A stretch of DNA of 64,000 nucleotides from Rhodococcus sp. KBS0724 (GCF_005938745.2 NZ_VCBX02000001.1:5408501-5472500), one strand, 5' to 3'; counted from the stretch's first letter, positions 32,401-39,207 are shown. The notes: generated by a model from the sequence alone, not told the origin. Numbers and translations: made by a program.

Positions 32401-34089
32401 GGCGGTGGTCAGCAGAATCGCCGGCCGAGCGTCGTCGAGCATGTACTCGAGTCGCGAAGCGGGGAACTGCGGGTCGAGCGGAATGTACGCGCCGCCGCAC
32501 CGCAGTACCGCGAGGAGCGCAATCACGGCCGACGCAGATCGTGGTAGAGCCAGTGCAACCAACGACTCCGGCCCGGCGCCCTGGGAGGCAAGGTCGGCTG
32601 CCAGAGCGTCGACGCGCGTGGACAATTCGGCATAGGTCAACCGATCAGCACCTGCAACCAGAGCAAGACTGTCACCGCGCTCACCGACCCGAGCGTCGAA
32701 AAGGTCCATGACATCAGGGCAGGGGGCGTCGAAATCGTCTGCCCGCCCGCCCCATTCGTCGAGCATCTGCAGAGCTGCGGGTTCCAGCAGTGGCACCTGA
32801 GCGATCGCTGCGCCGGCGCCCTCGGCGGTGACGGATTCGAGCAGCCTGCACAGAGCCGCAGCGTGACGCGTGAGCTCCGCATCCGTGTACCTGTCGGCGT
32901 CGGCGTCGATCTGGATTTCGAGCTCGCCGCTCTCGTCGAGGCGACGCACGATGAAAGCAATGTCGTGCACGGGGCCACGGGCCAGAGAGTGAACGCTCGA
33001 AACAGCCCCGTCGAAACGCAGGGTGTCGCCGAAGGGCTTGATGTTGACCGTCGGGCCGACAGGTCCGGCACTGCTCGCGGGCAGGCGCAGGTCACGATGG
33101 ATGTCTTCGGAGCGATACGCGGAATGCGGGGCTGTGCGCTTGACCGCTGTGCGGACGCCCGCAGCCAGGTCGACGAGGCCGGCATTCGGGTCGACCACTA
33201 CGCGCAGTGGGAGGACGTTGACCGCAGTGGTCAGAACCTTTGCTGCAACGGTCCCCAGTCGATTCATCGACGGGAATCCAACCGTCACGTCGTACGTGCC
33301 ACTCGAGCGTGCCAGGTACGCCGTTACCGCGGCCGTGGCGACCTCGGCCCAGCCGCCCTCGACAACGCGTCCGGCTGCCGAGATGCGCTCCACCGATGCC
33401 GCAGAGATCAGCGTGGTGTGGGCTCGGAGCGTCCGTGCGACCGACGACGCGGGTGGGCTTGCGATCCGGGAGAGACTCACCGATTCCTGGGCGCCCAGGA
33501 GTTCGGCCGACCAGAAGTCCCGATCGAGCGTCTCGGAGTCGGAACCCGCGCGAGCGGCGTCCTGGTCGAGCACCGACTCGAGGGGATCGAAGCGAGGGGC
33601 AGGCGGTTCCTTGCCCTGAGCCAAGGCATTGTGCACGGCGGCGATCCTGCGGCCGAGCAAGCTGTACCCGTAGACGTCGATCAACGTGTGGTGGATACGG
33701 AAGAACAACGCGTGGTGCGAGCGTCCGAGCGCAAAAACAGTGACCGCACATCCCGGCCCGGCGCTCGGATCGAGTGGTACGCGAAGTTGGTCGCGCATCT
33801 CTGCGAGTGCGACCTCGAAGCTCTCCCGTGCAACGACGGCGGTTCCGGGGTATTCCCAGGCGCCCAGTTCCTGGTACACCTCGCCGGAGTCCGTGCCGAA
33901 CCTCGCCATGAGCGACGGGGTTTCAGCGACCACACGATCCACAGCGCGCACGAGAACGGACGGGTCGAGTGAGCCGACGATCTCGATGCATTGACCGGTG
34001 ACAAACGTGGGGTTCTGCGGGTCGAGTTGTTGCGCGAACCACATCCCTGCCTGCGCAGCCGTCAACGCCAGACGCTTACTCGACACCAC
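23440..34089 (-). CDS. Trimodular starter NRPS: C-A-T-C-A-T-C-A-T-E*
   Basis: A 3549-aa NRPS. Rough order: starter C (1-430), A1-T1 (to 1050), C2-A2-T2 (to 2085), C3-A3-T3 (to 3130), degenerate E (3150-3549). The first C has HHTLIDVYG and resembles domains that condense carrier-bound DHB. C2 and C3 have HHIAGDEWS and HHIAADEWS. Pockets read by eye: A1 D-I-L-Q-L-G-M-V-W (Gly), A2 I-D-T-T-F-S-S-G-D (close to the beta-alanine code VDxVISxGDK, no Asp235), A3 D-V-W-H-L-S-L-V-D (Ser). T3 has the GGDSI form that usually precedes an epimerase, but the E domain reads HACVADPASA: the second His is Ala and the Trp is lost, so epimerisation is doubtful. GTG at 34089 has GAGGAG at ideal spacing; a farther GTG at 34137 lacks this. 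Confidence 0.92.
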   Translation of the reverse strand: MVSSKRLALTAAQAGMWFAQQLDPQNPTFVTGQCIEIVGSLDPSVLVRAVDRVVAETPSLMARFGTDSGEVYQELGAWEYPGTAVVARESFEVALAEMRDQLRVPLDPSAGPGCAVTVFALGRSHHALFFRIHHTLIDVYGYSLLGRRIAAVHNALAQGKEPPAPRFDPLESVLDQDAARAGSDSETLDRDFWSAELLGAQESVSLSRIASPPASSVARTLRAHTTLISAASVERISAAGRVVEGGWAEVATAAVTAYLARSSGTYDVTVGFPSMNRLGTVAAKVLTTAVNVLPLRVVVDPNAGLVDLAAGVRTAVKRTAPHSAYRSEDIHRDLRLPASSAGPVGPTVNIKPFGDTLRFDGAVSSVHSLARGPVHDIAFIVRRLDESGELEIQIDADADRYTDAELTRHAAALCRLLESVTAEGAGAAIAQVPLLEPAALQMLDEWGGRADDFDAPCPDVMDLFDARVGERGDSLALVAGADRLTYAELSTRVDALAADLASQGAGPESLVALALPRSASAVIALLAVLRCGGAYIPLDPQFPASRLEYMLDDARPAILLTTAGFTDAVGVPAGTVVATLAGGEIVWSAAASGVVSGARVAPANTAYVIYTSGSTGNPKGVMLDRRALARFVRSATDLTSFDAHTRLLALTTLSFDIAVLELFVPLTVGGAVILADEDEAKDPAAIAALVNSESVTAVQATPSQWGTVLEHAGTDLAGVAVLVGGEALPTRTAQQLSEQARSVQNMYGPTEATVWCTSTPVLPNVEWAGSIGRPYAGTAVVVLDRYLQPVNVGMIGELYVAGKQLARGYRGRPDLTATRFVADPFGRGRMYRTGDLVRWTESGQLEYLGRGDDQVKVRGHRIELGEIETVAGEFDAVGAAVAVARNDVGGAVHLVGYVTAASGAHVDPVELRRFIAERLPAYMVPSAIVVMDEFPLTPNLKIDRKALPAPDFGDADTGRSAETVAEIALSGMFADLLGLTMVGVDADFFTLGGTSLSATRLVARLKSALGVELSLRDVFDTPTVAALAVRVESAAPARPAIVAHERTDIVPLSSAQQSLWFVHQTQGPSATYTIPFALHLNGALDASALEKAVAAIVARHEVLRTVVIDIDGVGFGRVLDAAPEFTVSEVSEGEVQSALLTAARVPFDLEHDIPVRGHLVRSGTDTAVLLLVIHHIAGDEWSAGPMLTDLAAVYNGEQLSAQQPRIQYSDFAIWQQECAEDPALRASADRQLAYWRDLFSGAPEELQLPYDRPRPAVPTWRGGEVWTHTGEPTVDGLRSAAEKSGSTMFMLAQAAVAVLLSKLGAGEDITLGAPIAGRVDGSLEDTVGFFVNTVAQRVDLTGRPTLTEVLSRVRAGALDGFAHQDVAFEQVVDAVGVSRSLARHPLFQTMVQHRTPHSVPSFTGLAVSPSYIATGTAKFDLTFEFVELTDGLDVRIEYAEDLFDRATAESIATRLRRVLEYFATDADTGLQSVDVLLPAEKNALPVAAHTTRLLPELLDDAEQEFADRVALICGPDEYTYRELADRSNRLARLLIQRGIGTDVVVGIAVGRSVECVVALRAVIAAGAAYLPIDPSYPRARIEYMLADAAPALVIVDENTAQWIRPDSQDATVAELEGAAAALERNRVGRVVSSAAAAYVVYTSGSTGQPKGVMGTAGALANRLVWQRDLVRADGWADVRLAKSSMSFIDGSTELLAGLLAGARLVFADDAESRDAGALADLIDRHDVRQLTAVPSLAAALAQFREESAHSVSSWFLSGEPLTRAVIDMFDDAGTRVINSYGSSEVAGDVTFWTATSSPGRVLIGAPVPGVGVRILDAYLCPVPDGVTGELYVEGIQIARGYLGRPELTAARFVADPLGSGGRLFRTGDLVRRTRSGELDFVSRADSQMSLHGFRIEPGEVEAALASHPSVERALVVVRESAAGSDQLVGYAVRVPGCAAPDDSQLRAHLRDLLPDYMIPAVFVVLDEFPVLPNGKVDRDALPAPVRSEGRREPATELERIYCEVLAELLGMATVGPDEDFFALGGNSLLATRLASAIRARTGHDVTIREVFDLRTPAELAQAAQVGKVRRPELVRREHGATVPMSAAQGRLWFLFQLEGPSSTYNIPYTMHLRGAVDLDALRGALTHVLSQHETLRTVFTAESGDGEAGHIGYQRVLPIGDVELDLTVLDVTPAELESALAREAGYTFDIARELPVRAVLLRTAAVDAHLMVLVHHIAADEWSARPLVSDLTRAYSHLASGTGTIPELLPVQYRDFSAWQPEVLGAASDPESVLAGQLGYWTGVLAGQPEELALPRDRQRPAVSTYRGSAVAFELEPEVRASLAAIAAAGGATMFMLTHAAVAVLLAELGAGDDIVVGSPVAGRSDAALERVVGFFVNTLVLRTDLSGDPTFAQFLERVRATDLDAYAHQDVPFEQLVEAMAPARSLSRQPLFQILVQYRDAVDRIEMSGLDASPVFLETGTAKFDLTFDLAESADGGIRGRIEYATDLFDQSTVDAFAGRLVQVLRQCAANPELRLSQLDPTTPADRAALVIAESGRAVPIDGSLTLPGMFARQVELTPGAVAMIVDESGESLTYTELDRRVENLAATLRGVVPVGGVVAVAVRRSAALVVTLLAIHRVGGAYLPLDDSYPVDRLEYMLADARPSLLVVGPGIEPLDGLAPILEIDEGGTATTQSDVAGAVDVVAHPDSAAYLLYTSGSTGRPKGVLVSHRSVVNRLLWMQDEYRLGSEDRVLQKTPAGFDVSVWEFFWPLITGATMVVAAPDGHRDPQYLREVFRRRSVTTAHFVPSMLAAFLDHVAVEPNPRPALTRVLCSGEALTPDHRDRFHASVDAELHNLYGPTEAAVDVTASQIASAADTNWVTIGRPLWNTRVLVLDARLRRVAPGVAGELYLGGVQLARGYHDRAPLTAERFVADPFGSDGERLYRTGDLVRWREYGDAGLALEYLGRTDGQVKLRGLRVELGEIENVLTSHPTLAQCAVVARRGQIHAYVVPVPDGTVVAAELAAFASTLLPDYMVPTAMVVLEALPLTPNGKLDRRALPEPVAPDASERRAPEGPEEIAMCELFAEALHVDAVGADDDFFMLGGDSIISIQVVNAAARRGITFGPKEIFQWRTPAALARVVDFGVTDDAESGHTGPVDPSDVTGSLALTPLVHRARESGISLAGFGTALSVSTPAGTTAGDVEQAMSALLQAHDALRLRLTRVASVLWSLEPVADAALVAAQVDCSDLGDTDLPQRAETEAEALIAELDIEDARPVTARWLDAGESRSGILVVALHACVADPASAAVVRADLETIWRGRGARSVRRPAATAHGFAERFNESAQDPALMGELTHWSQVLAPGAELRPGAPAILAGGPRGTYRMTVDARLDGDVEAATLAALAYGVARWRGTPAELTVELERDARIAGADEPDCTATVGPFAVGVPVRLPALPVAVTSEEALESAAAALSVVPGGIGAGYNMLRYLNAQTAPVFALWGRPEVSLRVIHGVESPGAQCRVDPRVLDVTVYVTDDGRLAEIRLDFDASFFGEDDARAITADFGQVELSAVP

Positions 34090-34143
34090 TGGATCTCCTC
34101 GCAGTCCTGCATGCCCTGATCGCTCTCTCGACCACACCAGGGG

Positions 34144-34162
34144 TTAGGGTTACCTACCCTAC
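34144..34162. promoter_or_regulatory. Iron box in the divergent NRPS / siderophore-reductase promoter
   Basis: TTAGGGTTACCTACCCTAC is an imperfect palindrome; its reverse complement matches the IdeR/DmdR consensus at about 14 of 19 positions. It lies about 55 bp upstream of the first NRPS start and about 70 bp upstream of the divergent reductase gene, so one site could repress both when iron is sufficient. Confidence 0.6.
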
Positions 34163-34230
34163 TGGAGTGCAAGCGAGCGTCATCTGACACCCTGGGTATA
34201 GATAGGTCCATTCGCGAGAGGAATTCGCTC

Positions 34231-35106
34231 ATGCCGGTTACCACCCCGTCCCGACGGCTCGACCTGCCGATCGTCCTGCGAGAGCTGACGGTCGTTCGAA
34301 CTGTCGAGGTCACACCGCGCATGCGCCGGATCACGGTCGGGGGCGAGCAACTGCGCGCCTTCCAGTCCGGTGAACTCTCGGTCGACGAGTTCCGCACCGA
34401 GGGCGCCGACGACTACGTGAAGATCTTCCTCCCCGAAACGAGCGGAGCAGCACCGGTGCTGCCCGAACAGCATGACGGCCACCTGCACTGGCCGAAGCGT
34501 CCGGCGCCGGTGGCCCGCTCCTACACGGTGCGCCGCTTCGACGCCGAGGCCGGCGAACTCGATCTCGACTTCGTGCTGCACGGCCACGGCATCGCCGGCA
34601 ACTGGGCGCGCAACGCACTGCCCGGTGACACTTTGCACCTGGCCGGACCGAAGGTGTCGACCATTCCGCCCGTCGGCGCCGACTGGTGGTTGCTTGCCGG
34701 TGACGAGACGGCGCTACCCGCGATCGCCCGGTACGTCGAAGAACACGACGGTTCGGTGCCGCTGTACGTTGCGGTGCTCGTCGACGGCCCCGAAGAAGAA
34801 CAGCGCGAACTTCCCGGCGTCACCTGGGTGCACCGTCGCGACGGCGTCTCGGACGCTCGACTGCTGGCAGATGCCGCCCGCACACTCGGTCCGAGCACGG
34901 GCGCCGGCTGGATGTGGATCGCCGGTGAGGCATCCATCGTGCGCGAATTACGAGCTACGGCCAAACAACTCGGCGTGACGAAGGATCTCCTCGACGCATC
35001 CGGCTACTGGCGTGTGCAGGTCGGCGACGGCCCCCTGGCTCGGGTTCGCACGCTGCGCGACAAGGCCGTCGAGTCGCTCGAGCATCGCCGCCGCGAGCAC
35101 GCCTGA
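34231..35106 (+). CDS. Siderophore-interacting protein (FAD-dependent ferric-siderophore reductase)
   Basis: A 291-aa cytoplasmic flavoprotein of the ViuB/SIP family. It reduces imported ferric siderophore so that Fe(II) is released. The N-terminal FAD-binding barrel is seen from VEVTPRMRRITVGG to the FAD motif ARSYTVRRFD, followed by the NAD(P)H-binding half with WWLLAGDETALPAIARY and WMWIAGEASIVRELR. Length is typical. ATG at 34231 has GAGAGGAA upstream. It is transcribed divergently from the first NRPS across an iron-box-like site and ends 10 bp from the convergent panD gene. Function in siderophore utilisation is well supported by family and context. Confidence 0.92.
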   Translation: MPVTTPSRRLDLPIVLRELTVVRTVEVTPRMRRITVGGEQLRAFQSGELSVDEFRTEGADDYVKIFLPETSGAAPVLPEQHDGHLHWPKRPAPVARSYTVRRFDAEAGELDLDFVLHGHGIAGNWARNALPGDTLHLAGPKVSTIPPVGADWWLLAGDETALPAIARYVEEHDGSVPLYVAVLVDGPEEEQRELPGVTWVHRRDGVSDARLLADAARTLGPSTGAGWMWIAGEASIVRELRATAKQLGVTKDLLDASGYWRVQVGDGPLARVRTLRDKAVESLEHRRREHA

Positions 35107-35116
35107 CCTGTCGCGG

Positions 35117-35524
35117 TCAGCGTGAGGCGAGCTGGTCTTGGGCTCCGGGCACCGGCTGAGCCGGGTCCGAGCCCAGTTCCACGATGACGTTATCGGTGTC
35201 GACGTGGACGACCCGCGGCACCAGCGACTTCGCCTCGCGGTCCTCGACATGGCGGTAGGACATGATGATCACCAAGTGCCCAGGCGAGATCAGATGTGCT
35301 GCAGCACCGTTGATGCCGATCACCCCGGAACCTCGTTCGCCGGTGATGGCGTAGGTCTCGAGCCGTGCACCGTTGTCGATATCGACGATGTGCACCTGCT
35401 CTCCTTCGAGCAGATCGGCCGCTTCCATGAGGTCTTGGTCGATGGTCACGGATCCGACGTAGTGCAGGTCTGCCTGCGTGACAGTGGCACGGTGGATCTT
35501 CCCCGACAACATAATGCGGTTCAC
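35117..35524 (-). CDS. panD: Aspartate 1-decarboxylase, likely supplying beta-alanine to the NRPS
   Basis: A 135-aa pyruvoyl-dependent PanD that converts L-aspartate to beta-alanine. The motif [19 protein letters not shown] contains the Gly-Ser self-cleavage site that generates the pyruvoyl group, and [17 protein letters not shown] is also conserved. The GTG start at 35524 gives the usual short N-terminus ([11 protein letters not shown]). It is the last gene of the operon DHB dehydrogenase - isochorismatase - panD, 4 bp after isochorismatase. PanD normally serves pantothenate synthesis beside panBC. Here it sits with DHB genes, and the first NRPS has an A domain whose pocket resembles the beta-alanine code. 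I infer dedicated precursor supply; a housekeeping role cannot be excluded. Confidence 0.93.
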   Translation of the reverse strand: MNRIMLSGKIHRATVTQADLHYVGSVTIDQDLMEAADLLEGEQVHIVDIDNGARLETYAITGERGSGVIGINGAAAHLISPGHLVIIMSYRHVEDREAKSLVPRVVHVDTDNVIVELGSDPAQPVPGAQDQLASR

Positions 35525-35528
35525 TGCC

Positions 35529-36194
35529 TTACACCCCGCTGAGTTCTGCGACGGCCTCGTCCACGCTGATCGCACCCAGTACGTCGGCAGCGGTGAGCAC
35601 CCGCCCGCACCGCTTGGCTACGTATTCCAGTCCCATCAGATGCTCGTCGCGTGAGAAGTCGGCAGTCGCGTCCGAGACCATGAACGGCTCGATGTCGCTC
35701 ATGAACGCTTCGGCTGCGCTGAGCATGCAGCCCATATGTGCGTACACGCCGGTCACGATCAACTGGTCACGACCGACGCGGCCGAGGAGCTGACGCAAGT
35801 CCGTGCGCTGGAATGCCGAATATCGCCACTTGGTCACCTCGATGTCGGACTCTCCGGGGGTGAGCGCGTCGATCACCTCGGTATCGCGTCCGGTTGTCAT
35901 ACCTTCGCCCCAGAAATCGGCCAGGATGCCTCGCCTGGACGGATGCTGATCACCCGGCTGCATCGTGTAGACGACCGGGATCCCAGCCCGAACACAGGCG
36001 TCACGAACCGCCACCATGTTTGCCGTCGCAGTGGAGATGGGCTCCTCACCGGTGTTGTAGGCGTCGATGAAGTAGCGCTGCATGTCGTGGATCAACAACG
36101 CGCAGCGCGACGGGTCGAGCTGCCAGTCGACGCGGTCCGCGGATACCTCGTCGCGGCGGGGCAGAACATAGCCGGCAATGGGTGGGATGGCCAT
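35529..36194 (-). CDS. dhbB: Isochorismatase (stand-alone, no carrier domain)
   Basis: A 221-aa isochorismate lyase that hydrolyses isochorismate to 2,3-dihydro-2,3-dihydroxybenzoate and pyruvate. The catalytic Asp is in [11 protein letters not shown], the Lys in VTKWRYSAF, and the Cys-equivalent position in [12 protein letters not shown]. The N-terminus [12 protein letters not shown] is the typical EntB/DhbB start. Unlike EntB it stops before the ArCP, which is encoded separately at 8644-8874. ATAGGAGAGG precedes the ATG. It is the middle gene of the DHB dehydrogenase - isochorismatase - panD operon. Confidence 0.93.
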   Translation of the reverse strand: MAIPPIAGYVLPRRDEVSADRVDWQLDPSRCALLIHDMQRYFIDAYNTGEEPISTATANMVAVRDACVRAGIPVVYTMQPGDQHPSRRGILADFWGEGMTTGRDTEVIDALTPGESDIEVTKWRYSAFQRTDLRQLLGRVGRDQLIVTGVYAHMGCMLSAAEAFMSDIEPFMVSDATADFSRDEHLMGLEYVAKRCGRVLTAADVLGAISVDEAVAELSGV

Positions 36195-36252
36195 TGGCCT
36201 CTCCTATTCGATTCGATCGGTTGTAGGTTTCGATCGGTTGTAGGTACGGACT

Positions 36253-37008
36253 TCACATGTCGAGCGTGGCGCCGCCGTCGACGCGGAGGTCGTGCATCGT
36301 GATGTGTCTGGCCGCGTCGGAGCTGAGGAACAACGCCGTCGCAGCGATGTCATCAGGTTGCGCGAGTCGGCCGAGTGGAATCCCGAGTCGATACGCGTCG
36401 GCGTCGCCGGCGATCACCCCGGCGGATTGGTCTGTGCCGTCCCACATTCCGCGCAGCATGGGTGTGTCCGTCGAGCCAGGAGAAATGATGTTGCACCGGA
36501 TTCCGTGCGGAGCAATCTCGAGGCCGAGGCTTCGCAGGTAAGCGGTTGCCGCGGCCTTCGACGCACCGTAGGCAGCCATGTTCGTGCGCGGTGTCGATGC
36601 CGCGTTGGACCCCACCGCCGTGATCACACCACAACCGGCGGCAATAAAGCGGCGAGCCGCTTCACGGGCGACGTTCATCGTCCCCGTCGCGTTGACTGCC
36701 AGGCACGCGTCCCAGTCGTTGTTGTCCTCGGTCAGCGCGGAACCCGCCCGCAGTACGCCTGCCGTGTGCACGAGCACCGACACCGTTCCGATCGCGTCGG
36801 TGGTCGCGGCAAATGCCTGCTCGACGCACTGGCGATCCGTCACGTCGACCGCGAGCGCGAATCCGTCACCCGGTACCGTCGGAGCTGCCAGATCCCACCG
36901 AGCGACCGTAGCTCCGGCCTGTTCGAACAGTGCCGCCGTTGCCGCGCCGATACCGCCGTCGGCACCGGTAATCACGACAGATCGCCCAGTCACACCCTTC
37001 ACATCCAT
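36253..37008 (-). CDS. dhbA: 2,3-dihydro-2,3-dihydroxybenzoate dehydrogenase
   Basis: A 251-aa short-chain dehydrogenase of the EntA/DhbA type that oxidises dihydro-DHB to 2,3-dihydroxybenzoate with NAD+. The cofactor motif is TGADGGIG, and the active-site Tyr/Lys are in AAYGASKAA. The usual NNAG motif is HTAG. The C-terminus HDLRVDGGATL fits the family. It heads the operon with isochorismatase and panD. An iron box (37008-37026) directly abuts the ATG, so the mRNA may be leaderless or the true start may be slightly inside. The DHB assignment rests on family resemblance plus neighbours; SDR sequence alone would be ambiguous. Confidence 0.88.
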   Translation of the reverse strand: MDVKGVTGRSVVITGADGGIGAATAALFEQAGATVARWDLAAPTVPGDGFALAVDVTDRQCVEQAFAATTDAIGTVSVLVHTAGVLRAGSALTEDNNDWDACLAVNATGTMNVAREAARRFIAAGCGVITAVGSNAASTPRTNMAAYGASKAAATAYLRSLGLEIAPHGIRCNIISPGSTDTPMLRGMWDGTDQSAGVIAGDADAYRLGIPLGRLAQPDDIAATALFLSSDAARHITMHDLRVDGGATLDM

Positions 37009-37026
37009 GAGCCTAGGCTATCCTTA
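37008..37026. promoter_or_regulatory. Iron box between dhbA and the DHB-AMP ligase
   Basis: TGAGCCTAGGCTATCCTTA matches the IdeR/DmdR consensus TTAGGTTAGGCTAACCTAA at about 15 positions (counting A/T wobble). It sits in the 62-bp divergent promoter between the DHB dehydrogenase and the ligase, 45 bp before the ligase ATG and touching the dehydrogenase start. Confidence 0.7.
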
Positions 37027-37070
37027 TCGAAATTGTTCACGCCGCCGGGCCACCACCAGTGAAGGAAGAC

Positions 37071-38714
37071 ATGCTTTCCGAAGTGTCACCACCACAACTC
37101 GCCTTCACCCCGTGGCCTGCAGACGACGCCGCCCGCTACCGCAGTGACGGGGTCTGGGCCGGAAAGACTTTCGACCAGGTTCTGCGCGAGAGCGTCGCCG
37201 CCCATTCCCACTCCGCCGCAGTCGTCGACGCCGAGCAGACCTGGACGTACGCCGAACTCGACGCCCACGTGGACGCCTTCGCTGCCGGACTCGCCGATCT
37301 CGGCATCACCGCCCAGCATCCGGTGATGATCCAACTGCCCAACCAGGCCGAGTTCGTTGCCGTCGTCTTCGCGCTTTTCCGGATCGGCGCAGTACCTGTC
37401 TTCTGCCTCCCCGCGCATCGTTCCTCCGAATTGACCGCGCTGGCCAGTGCCTCGCGCGCCGTCGCCATCATTACGTCGCACCACATCGACGGATTCGACC
37501 ACGGAGCCTTGGCACTCGAGGTCGCGTCTTCGACACCGAGTTTGAATACCGTTGTGTGTCTTCCGGATTACGGATCGGATGCTCCGGCCGGCACCGTGAA
37601 CTTCGGTTCCGTGCGCGCCGCACCGCGCGAATTCGCCACCGCCGATCCGGGATCCGTGGCGTTTCTGCAGCTGTCCGGCGGCAGCACCGGCATCCCCAAG
37701 CTCATTCCACGCACCCACGACGACTACCTCTACAGCGTGCTGCGCAGCAACGAGATCTGCGGCGTCACCACTTCGACGGTCTATCTCGCGACATTGCCGG
37801 TAGCCCACAACTTCCCGATGAGCTCCCCGGGAATCCTGGGAGCCCTCGCCGCCGGCGGAACTGTGGCGTTGACCCCGTCCCCGAGCCCCAGCACGGCCTT
37901 CGCGATGATCGAACGCGCCGGAGTGACGATGACGGGACTCGTTCCGCCGCTGGCCCGGTTGTGGACCGAAACAGCTGAACGTGGCCACTCACACGACCTG
38001 TCGTCGCTGACATCCGTACTGGTCGGCGGCGCTCGCTGCCCCGACGAGCTGGCAGCACGCATCGGCCCGGCACTGGGCGTACGACTGCAACAGGTGTTCG
38101 GAATGGCCGAAGGCCTGGTGTGTTACACCCGCGACGAAGATCCCCTCGACGTCGTGCTCACCACGCAGGGCCGCCCCATGTCCCCCTTCGACCGGATCCG
38201 GGTAGTCGACGACAACGACAACGACGTACCCGCAGGCGCCGAAGGTCAGCTGCTCACCAAGGGCCCGTACACAATTCGTGGCTACTACGACAATCCGGCA
38301 GCCAACGCCCGCTCCTTCACCGACAACGGCTGGTACCGCACCGGCGACGTGGTCCGAGTTGATTCGAACGGCAACATCACCGTCTGCGGGCGTGCGGTCG
38401 ACCGAATCAACCGCGGCGGCGAGAAGGTATCCGCCGAAGAACTCGAAGAACACCTTCTGGCGCACCCCGCGGTTCGCGACGCCATCGTTGTTGCGATTCC
38501 CGACGAGTACCTCGGTGAGCGCACGTGCGCCTTCCTCCTCGCCGCAGACCCGTCGAGTCCGCCGAAGACAGCCCAGATCCGAGCCTTTGTGCGCGAGCGC
38601 GGCCTGGCGAGCTGGAAGATCCCCGACCGAGTGCAGGTGCTCGAAGCATTCCCGGAGACCGGCGTCGGCAAGACCAGCCGCAAGGATCTGCGTCGGATGC
38701 TCGCCGCGCGCTGA
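37071..38714 (+). CDS. dhbE: 2,3-dihydroxybenzoate-AMP ligase
   Basis: A 547-aa EntE/DhbE stand-alone adenylating enzyme. It activates DHB with ATP and loads it onto the phosphopantetheine arm of an aryl carrier, here the protein at 8644-8874. The A3 loop is LQLSGGSTGIPKLIPRTH. The aryl-acid signature VAHNFPMSSPGILGAL places Asn where amino-acid-activating domains have Asp, as in DhbE. The A8 motif GRAVDRINRGGEK and the A10 lysine (GVGKTSRKDLR) are intact. ATG at 37071 follows AAGGAAG; a GTG 12 bases earlier is also in frame. It is divergent from dhbA across an iron box, so it is very probably iron-repressed. Confidence 0.94.
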   Translation: MLSEVSPPQLAFTPWPADDAARYRSDGVWAGKTFDQVLRESVAAHSHSAAVVDAEQTWTYAELDAHVDAFAAGLADLGITAQHPVMIQLPNQAEFVAVVFALFRIGAVPVFCLPAHRSSELTALASASRAVAIITSHHIDGFDHGALALEVASSTPSLNTVVCLPDYGSDAPAGTVNFGSVRAAPREFATADPGSVAFLQLSGGSTGIPKLIPRTHDDYLYSVLRSNEICGVTTSTVYLATLPVAHNFPMSSPGILGALAAGGTVALTPSPSPSTAFAMIERAGVTMTGLVPPLARLWTETAERGHSHDLSSLTSVLVGGARCPDELAARIGPALGVRLQQVFGMAEGLVCYTRDEDPLDVVLTTQGRPMSPFDRIRVVDDNDNDVPAGAEGQLLTKGPYTIRGYYDNPAANARSFTDNGWYRTGDVVRVDSNGNITVCGRAVDRINRGGEKVSAEELEEHLLAHPAVRDAIVVAIPDEYLGERTCAFLLAADPSSPPKTAQIRAFVRERGLASWKIPDRVQVLEAFPETGVGKTSRKDLRRMLAAR

Positions 38715-38715
38715 T

Positions 38716-39207
38716 CTAGCTCGACGTGCTCCCCGCCGGGGCGCCGGTGCGCAATGTCGCCAGCGCCCGATGTTGTTCCAGCAGCACCTGAGTGCGTGTC
38801 CATCCGAGCGCTACTGCGGTGCCGTCGACATCGAGGCCCACGATCAACCTCATGATCAGCACCTCCCGCAAGCACTCTGGGAGAGCCTCGATCTCGGTGG
38901 GCAGTCCAATCCTGGATTGTGCGTCCGTTCGGTCGATCAGTCGGCGAGTTGTCGAGTGCACCAGTTGCACGAGCGAACCATCCGGCGCCTCCCTGTCTGA
39001 TACCGCCCTACCCGGTACCGACTTCACGACGGAACGACACACGGCGTCGGCCACGGATTCTGCTGCGTCGGACTCGAGTTCGACGCGAGCACGTCGCACC
39101 GCCAGTGGCCGGATCGCACAGTACAACCTCGCCTGCGACGCGGCGCCGCCGTTTCGTGCGGCAGCCTCCAGATCATCGAGCACATCGTGGTGTTGTAACT
39201 GCGTCAT
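38716..39207 (-). CDS. Sigma-70-family-like protein (weak)
   Basis: A 163-aa cytoplasmic protein. Its C-terminal third (LPECLREVLIMRLIVGLDV to TQVLLEQHRALATLR) looks like a sigma region 4 helix-turn-helix. The N-terminal half (QARLYCAIRPLAVRRAR) looks like a reduced region 2. It is similar to small ECF-like or sigma-like proteins of mycolate actinobacteria. It converges on the DHB-AMP ligase with a 1-bp gap. No anti-sigma gene is adjacent and the promoter it would read is unknown. Treat as a probable but unproven transcription factor. Confidence 0.6.
   Translation of the reverse strand: MTQLQHHDVLDDLEAAARNGGAASQARLYCAIRPLAVRRARVELESDAAESVADAVCRSVVKSVPGRAVSDREAPDGSLVQLVHSTTRRLIDRTDAQSRIGLPTEIEALPECLREVLIMRLIVGLDVDGTAVALGWTRTQVLLEQHRALATLRTGAPAGSTSS

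Noticed and set aside
11252..34089. Heterobactin cluster
   Set aside because: As I recall it heterobactin is built by three modules from basic, Gly and hydroxyornithine residues; six modules with two or more Ser pockets do not fit. Not decisive without a database comparison.
38716..39207. Iron-responsive ECF sigma factor for the siderophore cluster
   Set aside because: Sigma likeness is weak and no anti-sigma or receptor gene is adjacent, so I did not assign an iron-signalling role.
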